From Coccinella septempunctata (Eukaryota > Arthropoda > Insecta > Coleoptera > Coccinellidae): 64,000 nucleotides of DNA. A program made the position numbers and the translations under genes. Below, piece by piece: positions 11,691 to 23,215 of the stretch (its first letter is position 1; each line of letters begins with the position of its first letter). The notes under the pieces were generated by a model that was not told the origin of the DNA, made no database searches, and worked only from the letters and a program-made list of their open reading frames with translations. The stretch is taken from NCBI RefSeq assembly GCF_907165205.1, contig NC_058192.1, positions 5,642,001 through 5,706,000 on the forward strand, given 5' to 3'.

Positions 11691-14600
11691 GAAATGGCCG
11701 GCCAAGAAAATTGATATGAAGCGTGTATAGAGAAATGTTTCAGATATACTAGGAAAAATTCTCGTTTCATTCTGACACTTCTAGACCCCCAGCTCCAAGA
11801 ATCGAAACGAACCTATATTCTGTCTGTCACGGAGCGTATGTTCCCCATTTTTTTTCGATGGTTTAAAATGGCCGGCCAAGGAAATTGATATAAAGGGTGT
11901 ATAGAGGAATGATTCAGATGTACTAGGAAAAATTTTCGTTTCATTCTGACACTTCTAGACCCCCAGCTCCAAGAATCGAAACGAACCTATATTCTGTCTG
12001 TCACGGAGCGTATGTTCCCCATTTTTTTTCGATAGTTTAAAATGGCCGGCCAAGAAAATTGATATAAAGGGTGTATAGAGGAATGTTTCAGATATACTAG
12101 GAAAAATTTTCGTTTCATTCTGACACTTCTAGACCCCCAGCTCCAAGAATCGAAACGAACCTATATTCTGTCTGTCACGGAGCGTATGTTCCCCATTTTT
12201 TTTCGATAGTTTAAAATGGCCGGCCAAGAAAATTGATATAAAGGGTGTATAGAGGAATGTTTCAGATATACTAGGAAAAATTTTCGTTTCATTCTGACAC
12301 TTCTAGACCCCCAGCTCCAAGAATCGAAACGAACCTATATTCTGTCTGTCACGGAGCGTATGTTCCCCATTTTTTTTCGATAGTTTAAAATGGCCGGCCA
12401 AGAAAATTGATATAAAAAGTGTATAGAGGAATGTTTCAGATATACAAGGAAAAATTTTCGTTTCATTCTGACACTTCTAGACCCCCAGCTCCAAGAATCG
12501 AAACGAACCTATATTCTGTCTGTCACGGAGCGTATGTTCCCCATTTTTTTTCGATAGTTTAAAATGGCCGGCCAAGAAAATTGATATAAAGGGTGTATAG
12601 AGGAATGTTTCAGATATACTAGGAAAAATTTTCGTTTCATTCTGACACTTCTAGACCCCCAGCTCCAAGAATCGAAACGAACCTATATTCTGGCTATTAC
12701 GGAGCGGATGTTCCCCATTTTTTTTCGATAGTTTAAAATGGCCGGCCAAGGAAATTGATATAAAGAGTGTATAGAGGAATGTCTCAGATATACTAGGAAA
12801 AATTTTCGTTTCATTCTGACACTTCTAGACCCCCAGCTCCAAGAATCGAAACGAACCTATATTCTGTCTGTCACGGAGCGTATGTTCCCCATTTTTTTTC
12901 GATAGTTTAAAATGGCCGGCCAAGGAAATTGATATAAAGAATGTATAGAGGAATGTTTCAGATATACTAGGAAAAATTTTCGTTTCATTCTGACACTTCT
13001 AGACCCCCAGCTCCAAGAATCGAAACGAACCTATATTCTGTCTGTCACGGAGCGTATGTTCCCCATTTTTTTTCGATAGTTTAAAATGGCCGGCCAAGGA
13101 AATTGATATAAAGCGTGTATAGAGAAATGTTTCAGATATACTAGGAAAAATTCTCGTTTCATTCTGACACTTCTAGACCCCCAGCTCCAAGAATCGAAAC
13201 GAACCTATATTCTGTCTGTCACGGAGCGTATGTTCCCCATTTTTTTTCGATAGTTTAAAATGGCCGGCCAAGGAAATTGATATAAAGGGTGTATAGAAGA
13301 ATGTTTCAGATGTACTAGGAAAAATTTTCGTTTCATTCTGACACTTCTAGACCCCCAGCTCCAAGAATCGAAACGAACCTATATTCTGTCTGTCACGGAG
13401 CGTATGTTCCCCATTTTTTTTCGATAGTTTAAAATGGCCGGCCAAGGAAATTGATATAAAGAATGTATAGAGGAATGTTTCAGATATACTAGGAAAAATT
13501 TTCGTTTCATTCTGACACTTCTAGACCCCCAGCTCCAAGAATCGAAACGAACCTATATTCTGTCTGTCACGGAGCGTATGTTCCCCATTTTTTTTCGATA
13601 GTTTAAAATGGCCGGCCAAGGAAATTGATATAAAGGGTGTATAGAGGAATGTTTCAGATATACTAGGAAAAATTTTCGTTTCATTCTGACACTTCTAGAC
13701 CCCCAGCTCCAAGAATCGAAACGAACCTATATTCTGTCTGTCACGGAGCGTATGTTCCCCATTTTTTTTCGATAGTTTAAAATGGCCGGCCAAGGAAATT
13801 GATATGAAGGGTGAATAGAGGAATGTTTCAGATATACTAGGAAAAATTTTCGTTTCATTCTGACACTTCTAGACCCCCAGCTCCAAGAATCGAAACGAAC
13901 CTATATTCTGTCTGTCACGGAGCGTATGTTCCCCATTTTTTTTCGATAGTTTAAAATGGCCGGCCAAGGAAATTGATATAAAGCGTGTATAGAGAAATGT
14001 TTCAGATATACTAGGAAAAATTTTCGTTTCATTCTGACACTTCTAGACCCCCAGCTCCAAGAATCGAAACGAACCTATATTCTGGCTATTACGGAGCGGA
14101 TGTTCCCCATTTTTTTTCGATAGTTTAAAATGGCCGGCCAAGGAAATTGATATAAAGGGTGTATAGAGGAATGTCTCAGATATACTAGGAAAAATTTTCG
14201 TTTCATTCTGACACTTCTAGACCCCCAGCTCCAAGAATCGAAACGAACCTATATTCTGTCTGTCACGGAGCGTATGTTCCCCATTTTTTTTCGATAGTTT
14301 AAAATGGCCGGCCAAGGAAATTGATATAAAGCGTGTATAGAGAAATGTTTCAGATATACTAGGAAAAATTCTCGTTTCATTCTGACACTTCTAGACCCCC
14401 AGCTCCAAGAATCGAAACGAACCTATATTCTGTCTGTCACGGAGCGTATGTTCCCCATTTTTTTTCGATAGTTTAAAATGGCCGGCCAAGGAAATTGATA
14501 TAAAGGGTGTATAGAGGAATGTTTCAGATGAACTAGGAAAAATTTTCGTTTCATTCTGACACTTCTAGACCCCCAGCTCCAAGAATCGAAACGAACCTAT

Positions 14601-16110
14601 ATTCTGGCTATTACGGAGCGGATGTTCCCCATTTTTTTTCGATAGTTTAAAATGGCCGGCCAAGGAAATTGATATAAAGGGTGTATAGAGGAATGTCTCA
14701 GATGTACTAGGAAAAATTTTCGTTTCATTCTGACACTTCTAGACCCCCAGCTCCAAGAATCGAAACGAACCTATATTCTGGCTATTACGGAGCGGATGTT
14801 CCCCATTTTTTTTCGATAGTTTAAAATGGCCGGCCAAGAAAATTGATATAAAGGGTGTATAGAGGAATGTTTCAGATATACTAGGAAAAATTTTCGTTTC
14901 ATTCTGACACTTCTAGACCCCCAGCTCCAAGAATCGAAACGAACCTATATTCTGTCTGTCACGGAGCGTATGTTCCCCATTTTTTTTCGATAGTTTAAAA
15001 TGGCCGGCCAAGAAAATTGATATAAAAAGTGTATAGAGGAATGTTTCAGATATACAAGGAAAAATTTTCGTTTCATTCTGACACTTCTAGACCCCCAGCT
15101 CCAAGAATCGAAACGAACCTATATTCTGTCTGTCACGGAGCGTATGTTCCCCATTTTTTTTCGATAGTTTAAAATGGCCGGCCAAGAAAATTGATATAAA
15201 GGGTGTATAGAGGAATGTTTCAGATATACTAGGAAAAATTTTCGTTTCATTCTGACACTTCTAGACCCCCAGCTCCAAGAATCGAAACGAACCTATATTC
15301 TGGCTATTACGGAGCGGATGTTCCCCATTTTTTTTCGATAGTTTAAAATGGCCGGCCAAGGAAATTGATATAAAGAGTGTATAGAGGAATGTCTCAGATA
15401 TACTAGGAAAAATTTTCGTTTCATTCTGACACTTCTAGACCCCCAGCTCCAAGAATCGAAACGAACCTATATTCTGTCTGTCACGGAGCGTATGTTCCCC
15501 ATTTTTTTTCGATAGTTTAAAATGGCCGGCCAAGGAAATTGATATAAAGCGTGTATAGAGAAATGTTTCAGATATACTAGGAAAAATTCTCGTTTCATTC
15601 TGACACTTCTAGACCCCCAGCTCCAAGAATCGAAACGAACCTATATTCTGTCTGTCACGGAGCGTATGTTCCCCATTTTTTTTCGATAGTTTAAAATGGC
15701 CGGCCAAGGAAATTGATATAAAGGGTGTATAGAAGAATGTTTCAGATGTACTAGGAAAAATTTTCGTTTCATTCTGACACTTCTAGACCCCCAGCTCCAA
15801 GAATCGAAACGAACCTATATTCTGTCTGTCACGGAGCGTATGTTCCCCATTTTTTTTCGATAGTTTAAAATGGCCGGCCAAGGAAATTGATATAAAGAAT
15901 GTATAGAGGAATGTTTCAGATATACTAGGAAAAATTTTCGTTTCATTCTGACACTTCTAGACCCCCAGCTCCAAGAATCGAAACGAACCTATATTCTGTC
16001 TGTCACGGAGCGTATGTTCCCCATTTTTTTTCGATAGTTTAAAATGGCCGGCCAAGGAAATTGATATAAAGGGTGTATAGAGGAATGTTTCAGATGTACT
16101 GAGGATAATT
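11691..16110 (+). repeat. left array of 174-bp tandem repeats (about 26 units)
   Basis: The palindromic octamer GGCCGGCC recurs every 174 bp from 11696 to 16046: 25 intervals with no net length change. Units are nearly identical. They differ mainly at a few diagnostic sites: the three bases before TGTATAG (GGG, AAG, GAG, GAA or GCG), GTTTCAG versus GTCTCAG, and CTGTCTGTCACGGAGCGTA versus CTGGCTATTACGGAGCGGA. The order of variants shows a block duplication: the AAG, GGG, GAG series at about 12412-12760 recurs at about 15022-15370. The array is the inverted partner of 20816-23215. Antisense open frames that run through it are not genes. Confidence 0.97.
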
Positions 16111-17117
16111 TTCGTTTCATTCTGACACGATTCAGTGAATGTTATCCTTGATTTATCGGATTTTCTCAATGGTCGGCCATGGAGATAAAATTGAGGAATA
16201 GTGCGGATAGTAGAATGAAGTGAAAGATACCAGAACGGCGATGGACTATGAAGTTCTGCCGTATCATCAAAGAGAATAATACTGTTTGGTATCATCAGAC
16301 ATTGGCACATTCAGCTACAGCTCTCATCCAAAATAGATGACAAGCACTTCAAGTATGTACGGTATCCGCAGAATTAAGTTATTATTAAGTTAGAGATTGG
16401 ACCCCCCAGTGACGGGAACGCCCTTATCGACCAGGCACCAGACAGCTAGAAGTACGCCATATCAACAGCCAGCCCTAAAAGCGATGGCAACTGGGAGTAG
16501 GAGGAGGGATGGATTAGATGCACTTGTTGCCCTATAGTACCCTCAAATGTTTATAAAAACTACTTCTCTACGCACGCGGACTCGAAGTTTTTTAAATCCA
16601 GTTTCAGAAGAATCTTTTAGGTATATCGTATATCCCAATTGTCTTCGACAATCGCTTCCAAAAATTACAATACGTATCTTCTTTCAATTGAATTGTGGAT
16701 TTTTTTTGATAGGCCTAAACAATTGAGTGCAGTTATATGAAACAGCTGGACTATCTTAGGTTATTTAATGGTTCACTACCTATTAATACATTTCAAAAAG
16801 GTGAGCTGGCATTGATATTATATGAAATATAATAATTCGAATGAAATCCCTACGCTGATAGGGTGTAAAGACTTCGTGAAAATGGCATGCACTCATAAGG
16901 AAAGCTTCTTATTATACTTAATCAATTCATTCATTCGAATTCTTCTGAACTCTTTTTTTGTAGGTTTTTAATGGTTTGAATGAAATACACGAAGTTCCCC
17001 TATATTGACAGAGACAATTTAAAAACAATCCTCCAATCGACTTTATTACCATTGTTGGATATTTCCACAACATAAATAAAAAGTAGGTATATCTGCTTTA
17101 TCTCATCATCTAAGTAT
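16111..17117. other. left inner spacer of foldback element, probable promoter region
   Basis: This is unique sequence between the left repeat array and the transposase gene. The last repeat unit breaks down at about 16100 (GTACTGAGGATAATTTTCG). The region is AT-rich and presumably carries the promoter and 5' untranslated region of the gene, but I can assign no specific promoter element. A 117-codon antisense frame spanning its edge is a by-product of the repeat. Confidence 0.45.
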
Positions 17118-20100
17118 ATGGTATTTATGTCATCCAAAATGCAACCATTCTGTGGAGAAATTAAAGCGAAACGCAAAGTTATTGACAAAAGGGAGTTAGC
17201 CAAGTATTTTTCAGATTTAAAAATCGATTATGAAAATGCTACTTCCTTATCAATTGATAGTGAAATCATAAAAAATGCAGCGAAACATTTTTATGGTGCT
17301 GACCATTATTATTATAGGAAGAATATCAAGCGAATTCTGAAAAGAAATTCTAATAATTTGAAAGATTGTTTCGAAGTGATAGCTGCAAGTTCAAATTGCA
17401 GCAACCTTTTGCATGTAATATCCAGTAATGATTTAGATGAATCGAAGGAATTGAGTCTATCAAGATTTTCAAATGAAAGTACCAAAAGCATCAGAGTTAC
17501 TGACGATGAAATCGACGTCCCAATTACGGTGAAGCATATTTTTGATGAAGTATATAAGAAACAAGAAATACTCAACATACTTCCTCTCGGCAGTATCAAC
17601 GAAAATGTTGAGACAAGTAATGTTGAAATTTTATGTGAACCTTCTCAAACAAAAAAAGACTCAACAAGAAAATTTTTGTGTCCTTTAGCAGAAGGTGATT
17701 TTTTTTTATCACTAGAGGAATGGGAAGATATTTACGATCGTTCAAATAACATCCTCAAAGAAGGAACTTATGTATTTGTATTGAAATCGAAGATATTCCA
17801 GTTTGTTAATAATACATGCACCATAAATGTAAAAAAATATTGGTTCAAGAAAAACTGCGAATATTTATCGATATATGCTTATTGCAGCCATAGCCTTTGC
17901 AAAACATTTGTCATTAAATGTGATCTGTCAGTGAAATATGACAAAGGTCTCCTATTCAAAGTTAGTAGTTCTTCTAGGAATTTCAATCATAAAATGCAAC
18001 TGACCAGACACGTTAAGGGAATAGAAAGAAAATTGATTGGACAAAAATATGCGAATGAAAAACCATTGTCTATGTTGATTGATTCAACCGTAAAAGCTAA
18101 CTCCAAGTTATTAGGACAAAACAACTTACAAAATATAAAGTCCAAACATGTTTTTAAAAAAATAAGGTCAGAAATGCTGCAGCAATTGGACAGAAACGAT
18201 GATGATCTTATTGATTTACACCTAATGAGAAGACAAAATCGTAATTATATCCAGCAAACCGGTGAGCCGATGTTAGCCTATTTACACAGCAAGGAACAAA
18301 TGGAAATGATCAAATCGAGGGTCAAAAGAAGCAAGAATAAAAAAATAACATTGTTTTTAGATGCAACTGGCACTGTCATTCGTCAGCCTAACTGCACAGC
18401 AGATGAAAAACGTATTCTTCTGTACTCATTAGTAATACAGTTAGGTGAAGAAATATCCAGAAATGTATGTTCTGTGTCTGATTTCATATCTTCGCGACAT
18501 GATATTTCCGCCATTCAGGGATGGTTAAACAATTTCAGGACTTATTGGTGTTCTTACAGTAACACATGGCCAATTTGCGATCGAGTAGTGACTGATTTCA
18601 GTATGGCCGAAATAAATGCAGTATGTTTGTCATTTAATGAGATGTCGCTCATAACCTACATCAACCACACTTACGACTATATTGTGGGTGATGAAAATTG
18701 CTGCGCTAATATGACCCATATAAGTTTGTGCTGCGCTCATATGATGAAGATTTTATCAACATTAGTCAACAAAAAATTTGCCGAAACGGGCGAAAACGTC
18801 AAATATATCCTGAAAGAAAGTTTCGCTTCTTGTTTCAATATGAAAACCAAACAAGAGTTTGAAATATGGTTCGATAATTTGGTTGTTTTAACAAGTTCAA
18901 AGTATAAGGGTATATCTGTGGATTACGCAGAGAAAAAACTTGCTGAACTGAGTCGACAGATATTGTATGTTAAAAGTGTTGAGGAGGATACGATCTCGGA
19001 GTGTACGAAAATTAGAAACTCAATTATACGTGACCAAAACCCAAAATCACAATATAAAAAATCTAAATTTTATATAGAATACGAAAATAGGCGGAATAAT
19101 TTATTGAAGACCATTTGTAATGATGGGGTAGAAGAAGCAAATCCCTATTATAACCCCACCTTCCTGAATGATATTTTAGAAAGGTATGTTACATATCTAC
19201 CATTGTGGACTTCAATGATCATTGGCGAAAGGTCTTGCAATGCACCAATCGAAAGCTATTTTGGAATTTTGAAGAATAATATTCTAAATAATCACCATAG
19301 GCTGAAATGTTCCAGATTCATAAGAAAAGTGAGAAAATATGTATTAGGAATATATAAGCTCCATAAATTTGACATCGACAAAAATAAATGTGCGACCAAA
19401 AAACGTAAGAAGAATCTTGTCTGTGAGGAAAAATGGTCGAAAAGAGTGAGGAGCAATCACACCTACTATAAAGGAAGATATTCAAATAAATTTTGTAAAT
19501 CAAAAAATTCTCCTGCAGATGACACGTATAAGCGTTATTCATTTTTGAATAACTATTTGATAGATGACCATGAATATTATGCAAAACGGAGGAATACGGC
19601 ATACGTTGTTGCAAAATATAATTTTATTGAACGTCAAGCTGTTCATCTCAAATATTTGTACAACGATTCATTCGAAAGATTGAACATACCTGAAATGTCT
19701 GCCGATAAAATGAATTCCTGGTTGGATGGCAGCTTGATAGTGTTCTGCTTAGAAATTTTCATTTGTGATTCATTATCATCTGATTTCGTTGTGATAGGAG
19801 ATGAGTTCAGCAGAGAAATTTTTCAGGAGAAGCGTCTCATTTCTCCGTTATTTCCTCAATTGAAAAAGGACTCGAAGATTTTAATGCCATTTAACCAGAA
19901 TAATAATCACTGGGTTTTAGTCTATATAGATTTGAAAACGAAAAATTTTCTATATATGGATCCATCAGGTCTCAATAATGGCCAAGAATTCATGCAGCGC
20001 ATGATTTCATTTTTGGTGAAATATAACAAAAAGTTCAATAGCGACGTGAATGCCGACCTGAAAATATCTTCCAAACACGATATTCCTCTTCAGCACGATG

Positions 20101-20405
20101 ATTACAACTGTGGGGTATATGTGATCTATTATGCGTCGTGCATAATACATAATATTGATCCAGATATTATGTTTGATCCAAACCAGTATAGGACATACCT
20201 AAAAAAATTATTAATCACGAGATCTAGTGATATGAAAGACTCCTGTTTATATTGCGGTAATTCTGAAAATTCGGAGGATATTTCTCTTATGTGTGAAATG
20301 TGCTTGAGATTTATACATATTAGATGCATTCAACACAGGAATAAAAATTTTGAGATGCCCTCACTGGGAATATACTTCGTTTGTGATGTTTGCAAGAATG
20401 GATAA
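17118..20405 (+). CDS. NOF-like MULE transposase with Ulp1 protease and PHD-like finger
   Basis: This intronless 1095-codon gene fills the core of the foldback element. Residues ~410-720 form a MULE/RNase-H-fold transposase: first Asp at 415 (LFLDATGT), second Asp at 493 (VVTDFSMAE), a CxxH motif near 538 (LCCAHMMK), and a Glu-containing ERSCNAPIESYFGILKNN motif (E704 or E712). Residues ~900-1030 are a Ulp1/C48 SUMO-type cysteine protease with His931 (NHWVLVYID), Asp948 (YMDPSG), Gln992 and Cys998 (QHDDYNCGVYVIYY), a full catalytic set. Residues 1043-1092 hold a cysteine/histidine cluster (CLYCGNSE ... CEMC ... HIRC ... CDVC) resembling a PHD finger. Length is close to that of Drosophila NOF. 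Met1 or the in-frame Met5 (17130) may start translation. Expected role: nuclear transposase binding the arm repeats. The function of the protease domain is unknown. Confidence 0.9.
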   Translation: MVFMSSKMQPFCGEIKAKRKVIDKRELAKYFSDLKIDYENATSLSIDSEIIKNAAKHFYGADHYYYRKNIKRILKRNSNNLKDCFEVIAASSNCSNLLHVISSNDLDESKELSLSRFSNESTKSIRVTDDEIDVPITVKHIFDEVYKKQEILNILPLGSINENVETSNVEILCEPSQTKKDSTRKFLCPLAEGDFFLSLEEWEDIYDRSNNILKEGTYVFVLKSKIFQFVNNTCTINVKKYWFKKNCEYLSIYAYCSHSLCKTFVIKCDLSVKYDKGLLFKVSSSSRNFNHKMQLTRHVKGIERKLIGQKYANEKPLSMLIDSTVKANSKLLGQNNLQNIKSKHVFKKIRSEMLQQLDRNDDDLIDLHLMRRQNRNYIQQTGEPMLAYLHSKEQMEMIKSRVKRSKNKKITLFLDATGTVIRQPNCTADEKRILLYSLVIQLGEEISRNVCSVSDFISSRHDISAIQGWLNNFRTYWCSYSNTWPICDRVVTDFSMAEINAVCLSFNEMSLITYINHTYDYIVGDENCCANMTHISLCCAHMMKILSTLVNKKFAETGENVKYILKESFASCFNMKTKQEFEIWFDNLVVLTSSKYKGISVDYAEKKLAELSRQILYVKSVEEDTISECTKIRNSIIRDQNPKSQYKKSKFYIEYENRRNNLLKTICNDGVEEANPYYNPTFLNDILERYVTYLPLWTSMIIGERSCNAPIESYFGILKNNILNNHHRLKCSRFIRKVRKYVLGIYKLHKFDIDKNKCATKKRKKNLVCEEKWSKRVRSNHTYYKGRYSNKFCKSKNSPADDTYKRYSFLNNYLIDDHEYYAKRRNTAYVVAKYNFIERQAVHLKYLYNDSFERLNIPEMSADKMNSWLDGSLIVFCLEIFICDSLSSDFVVIGDEFSREIFQEKRLISPLFPQLKKDSKILMPFNQNNNHWVLVYIDLKTKNFLYMDPSGLNNGQEFMQRMISFLVKYNKKFNSDVNADLKISSKHDIPLQHDDYNCGVYVIYYASCIIHNIDPDIMFDPNQYRTYLKKLLITRSSDMKDSCLYCGNSENSEDISLMCEMCLRFIHIRCIQHRNKNFEMPSLGIYFVCDVCKNG

Positions 20406-20815
20406 AGGATTGAATATATCATCACTTTTATATAAACATTTCTATATCGAATATTTTCATTTTTGAGTTTCTACATATTTTATTTTTCATTGTTGACTTA
20501 TTTTAAAGAAAAATATTTTTAAATGTTACTTTTATTATATATAAATATGTTTTTTTTCTCTATTGTTACTCTGATGCAGTCAGTTACTTTTTACTTCTTT
20601 TTTTTGTAATGAACTCTATAAAAGTTAAATTGTATTATCTCAATTTTCATTTATCACCATATTCCGTCAAATCCATCAATATGCAAAGAAGGATTTATTT
20701 TGGAAATTTACTCAAAGTTGATTATTCAGTTATTTTTATTCGAAATATGTAATAGGTATGCTAATGATAGAACTTCTCTTTTCCATAGTCCTGACGAAAT
20801 GAAGGATATGTAGAT
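20406..20815. other. right inner spacer of foldback element
   Basis: This AT-rich 3' flank of the transposase gene ends where the inverted 174-bp units begin (GATCATAGACAGAATATAGG, with the first unit slightly divergent). No coding signal is seen. It probably contains the 3' untranslated region and polyadenylation site. Confidence 0.5.
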
Positions 20816-23215
20816 CATAGACAGAATATAGGTGGTTTCGATTCTTGGAGCTGGGGGTCTAGAAGTGTCAGAATGAAACGAAAATTTTTCCTAGTACATC
20901 TGAAACATTCCTCTATACACCCTTTATATCAATTTCCTTGGCCGGCCATTTTAAACTATCGAAAAAAAATGGGGAACATACGCTCCGTGACAGACAGAAT
21001 ATAGGTTCGTTTCGATTCTTGGAGCTGGGGGTCTAGAAGTGTCAGAATGAAACGAAAATTTTTCCTAGTATATCTGAAACATTCCTCTATACACCCTTTA
21101 TATCAATTTCCTTGGCCGGCCATTTTAAACTATCGAAAAAAAATGGGGAACATCCGCTCCGTAATAGCCAGAATATAGGTTCGTTTCGATTCTTGGAGCT
21201 GGGGGTCTAGAAGTGTCAGAATGAAACGAAAATTTTTCCTAGTACATCTGAAACATTCCTCTATACACCCTTTATATCAATTTCCTTGGCCGGCCATTTT
21301 AAACTATCGAAAAAAAATGGGGAACATCCGCTCCGTGACAGACAGAATATAGGTTCGTTTCGATTCTTGGAGCTGGGGGTCTAGAAGTGTCAGAATGAAA
21401 CGAAAATTTTTCCTAGTATATCTGAGACATTCCTCTATACACCCTTTATATCAATTTCCTTGGCCGGCCATTTTAAACTATCGAAAAAAAATGGGGAACA
21501 TCCGCTCCGTAATAGCCAGAATATAGGTTCGTTTCGATTCTTGGAGCTGGGGGTCTAGAAGTGTCAGAATGAAACGAAAATTTTTCCTAGTATATCTGAA
21601 ACATTCCTCTATACATCCTTTATATCAATTTCCTTGGCCGGCCATTTTAAACTATCGAAAAAAAATGGGGAACATCCGCTCCGTGACAGACAGAATATAG
21701 GTTCGTTTCGATTCTTGGAGCTGGGGGTCTAGAAGTGTCAGAATGAAACGAAAATTTTTCCTAGTATATCTGAGACATTCCTCTATACACCCTTTATATC
21801 AATTTCCTTGGCCGGCCATTTTAAACTATCGAAAAAAAATGGGGAACATCCGCTCCGTAATAGCCAGAATATAGGTTCGTTTCGATTCTTGGAGCTGGGG
21901 GTCTAGAAGTGTCAGAATGAAACGAAAATTTTTCCTAGTATATCTGAAACATTCCTCTATACACCCTTTATATCAATTTCCTTGGCCGGCCATTTTAAAC
22001 TATCGAAAAAAAATGGGGAACATCCGCTCCGTAATAGCCAGAATATAGGTTCGTTTCGATTCTTGGAGCTGGGGGTCTAGAAGTGTCAGAATGAAACGAA
22101 AATTTTTCCTAGTACATCTGAAACATTCCTCTATACACCCTTTATATCAATTTCCTTGGCCGGCCATTTTAAACTATCGAAAAAAAATGGGGAACATACG
22201 CTCCGTGACAGACAGAATATAGGTTCGTTTCGATTCTTGGAGCTGGGGGTCTAGAAGTGTCAGAATGAAACGAAAATTTTTCCTAGTATATCTGAAACAT
22301 TCCTCTATACACCCTTTATATCAATTTCCTTGGCCGGCCATTTTAAACTATCGAAAAAAAATGGGGAACATACGCTCCGTGACAGACAGAATATAGGTTC
22401 GTTTCGATTCTTGGAGCTGGGGGTCTAGAAGAGTCAGAATGAAACGAAAATTTTTCCTAGTACATCTGAAACATTCCTCTATACACCCTTTATATCAATT
22501 TCCTTGGCCGGCCATTTTAAACTATCGAAAAAAAATGGGGAACATACGCTCCGTGACAGACAGAATATAGGTTCGTTTCGATTCTTGGAGCTGGGGGTCT
22601 AGAAGTGTCAGAATGAAACGAAAATTTTTCCTAGTATATCTGAAACATTCCTCTATACACCCTTTATATCAATTTCCTTGGCCGGCCATTTTAAACTATC
22701 GAAAAAAAATGGGGAACATACGCTCCGTGACAGACAGAATATAGGTTCGTTTCGATTCTTGGAGCTGGGGGTCTAGAAGTGTCAGAATGAAACGAAAATT
22801 TTTCCTAGTACATCTGAAACATTCCTCTATACACCCTTTATATCAATTTCCTTGGCCGGCCATTTTAAACTATCGAAAAAAAATGGGGAACATACGCTCC
22901 GTGACAGACAGAATATAGGTTCGTTTCGATTCTTGGAGCTGGGGGTCTAGAAGTGTCAGAATGAAACGAAAATTTTTCCTAGTACATCTGAAACATTCCT
23001 CTATACACCCTTTATATCAATTTCCTTGGCCGGCCATTTTAAACTATCGAAAAAAATGGGGAACATACGCTCCGTGACAGACAGAATATAGGTTCGTTTC
23101 GATTCTTGGAGCTGGGGGTCTAGAAGTGTCAGAATGAAACGAGAATTTTTCCTAGTATATCTGAAACATTTCTCTATACACGCTTTATATCAATTTTCTT
23201 GGCCGGCCATTTCAA
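20816..23215 (-). repeat. right array of 174-bp tandem repeats (14 units, inverted)
   Basis: GGCCGGCC recurs 14 times from 20940 to 23201. The period is 174 bp throughout except for one unit with a base missing from its A run (near 23050). These are the reverse complement of the left-array units and carry the same two variant classes (GACAGACAGAAT versus TAGCCAGAAT after ACGGAGCG or CGCTCCG). The array is 12 units shorter than the left one, so the arms can pair over about 2.4 kb, with the left surplus looped out. Confidence 0.97.

Noticed and set aside
15957..16310. 117-codon antisense open frame at the inner edge of the left array
   Set aside because: Half of it is 174-bp repeat sequence and the rest lies in the inner spacer of the foldback element; no known motif.
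11691..23215. Could the regularly spaced repeats be a CRISPR array?
   Set aside because: Units are contiguous 174-bp tandem copies with no unique spacers, in an insect-type genome, and form inverted arms of a transposon.
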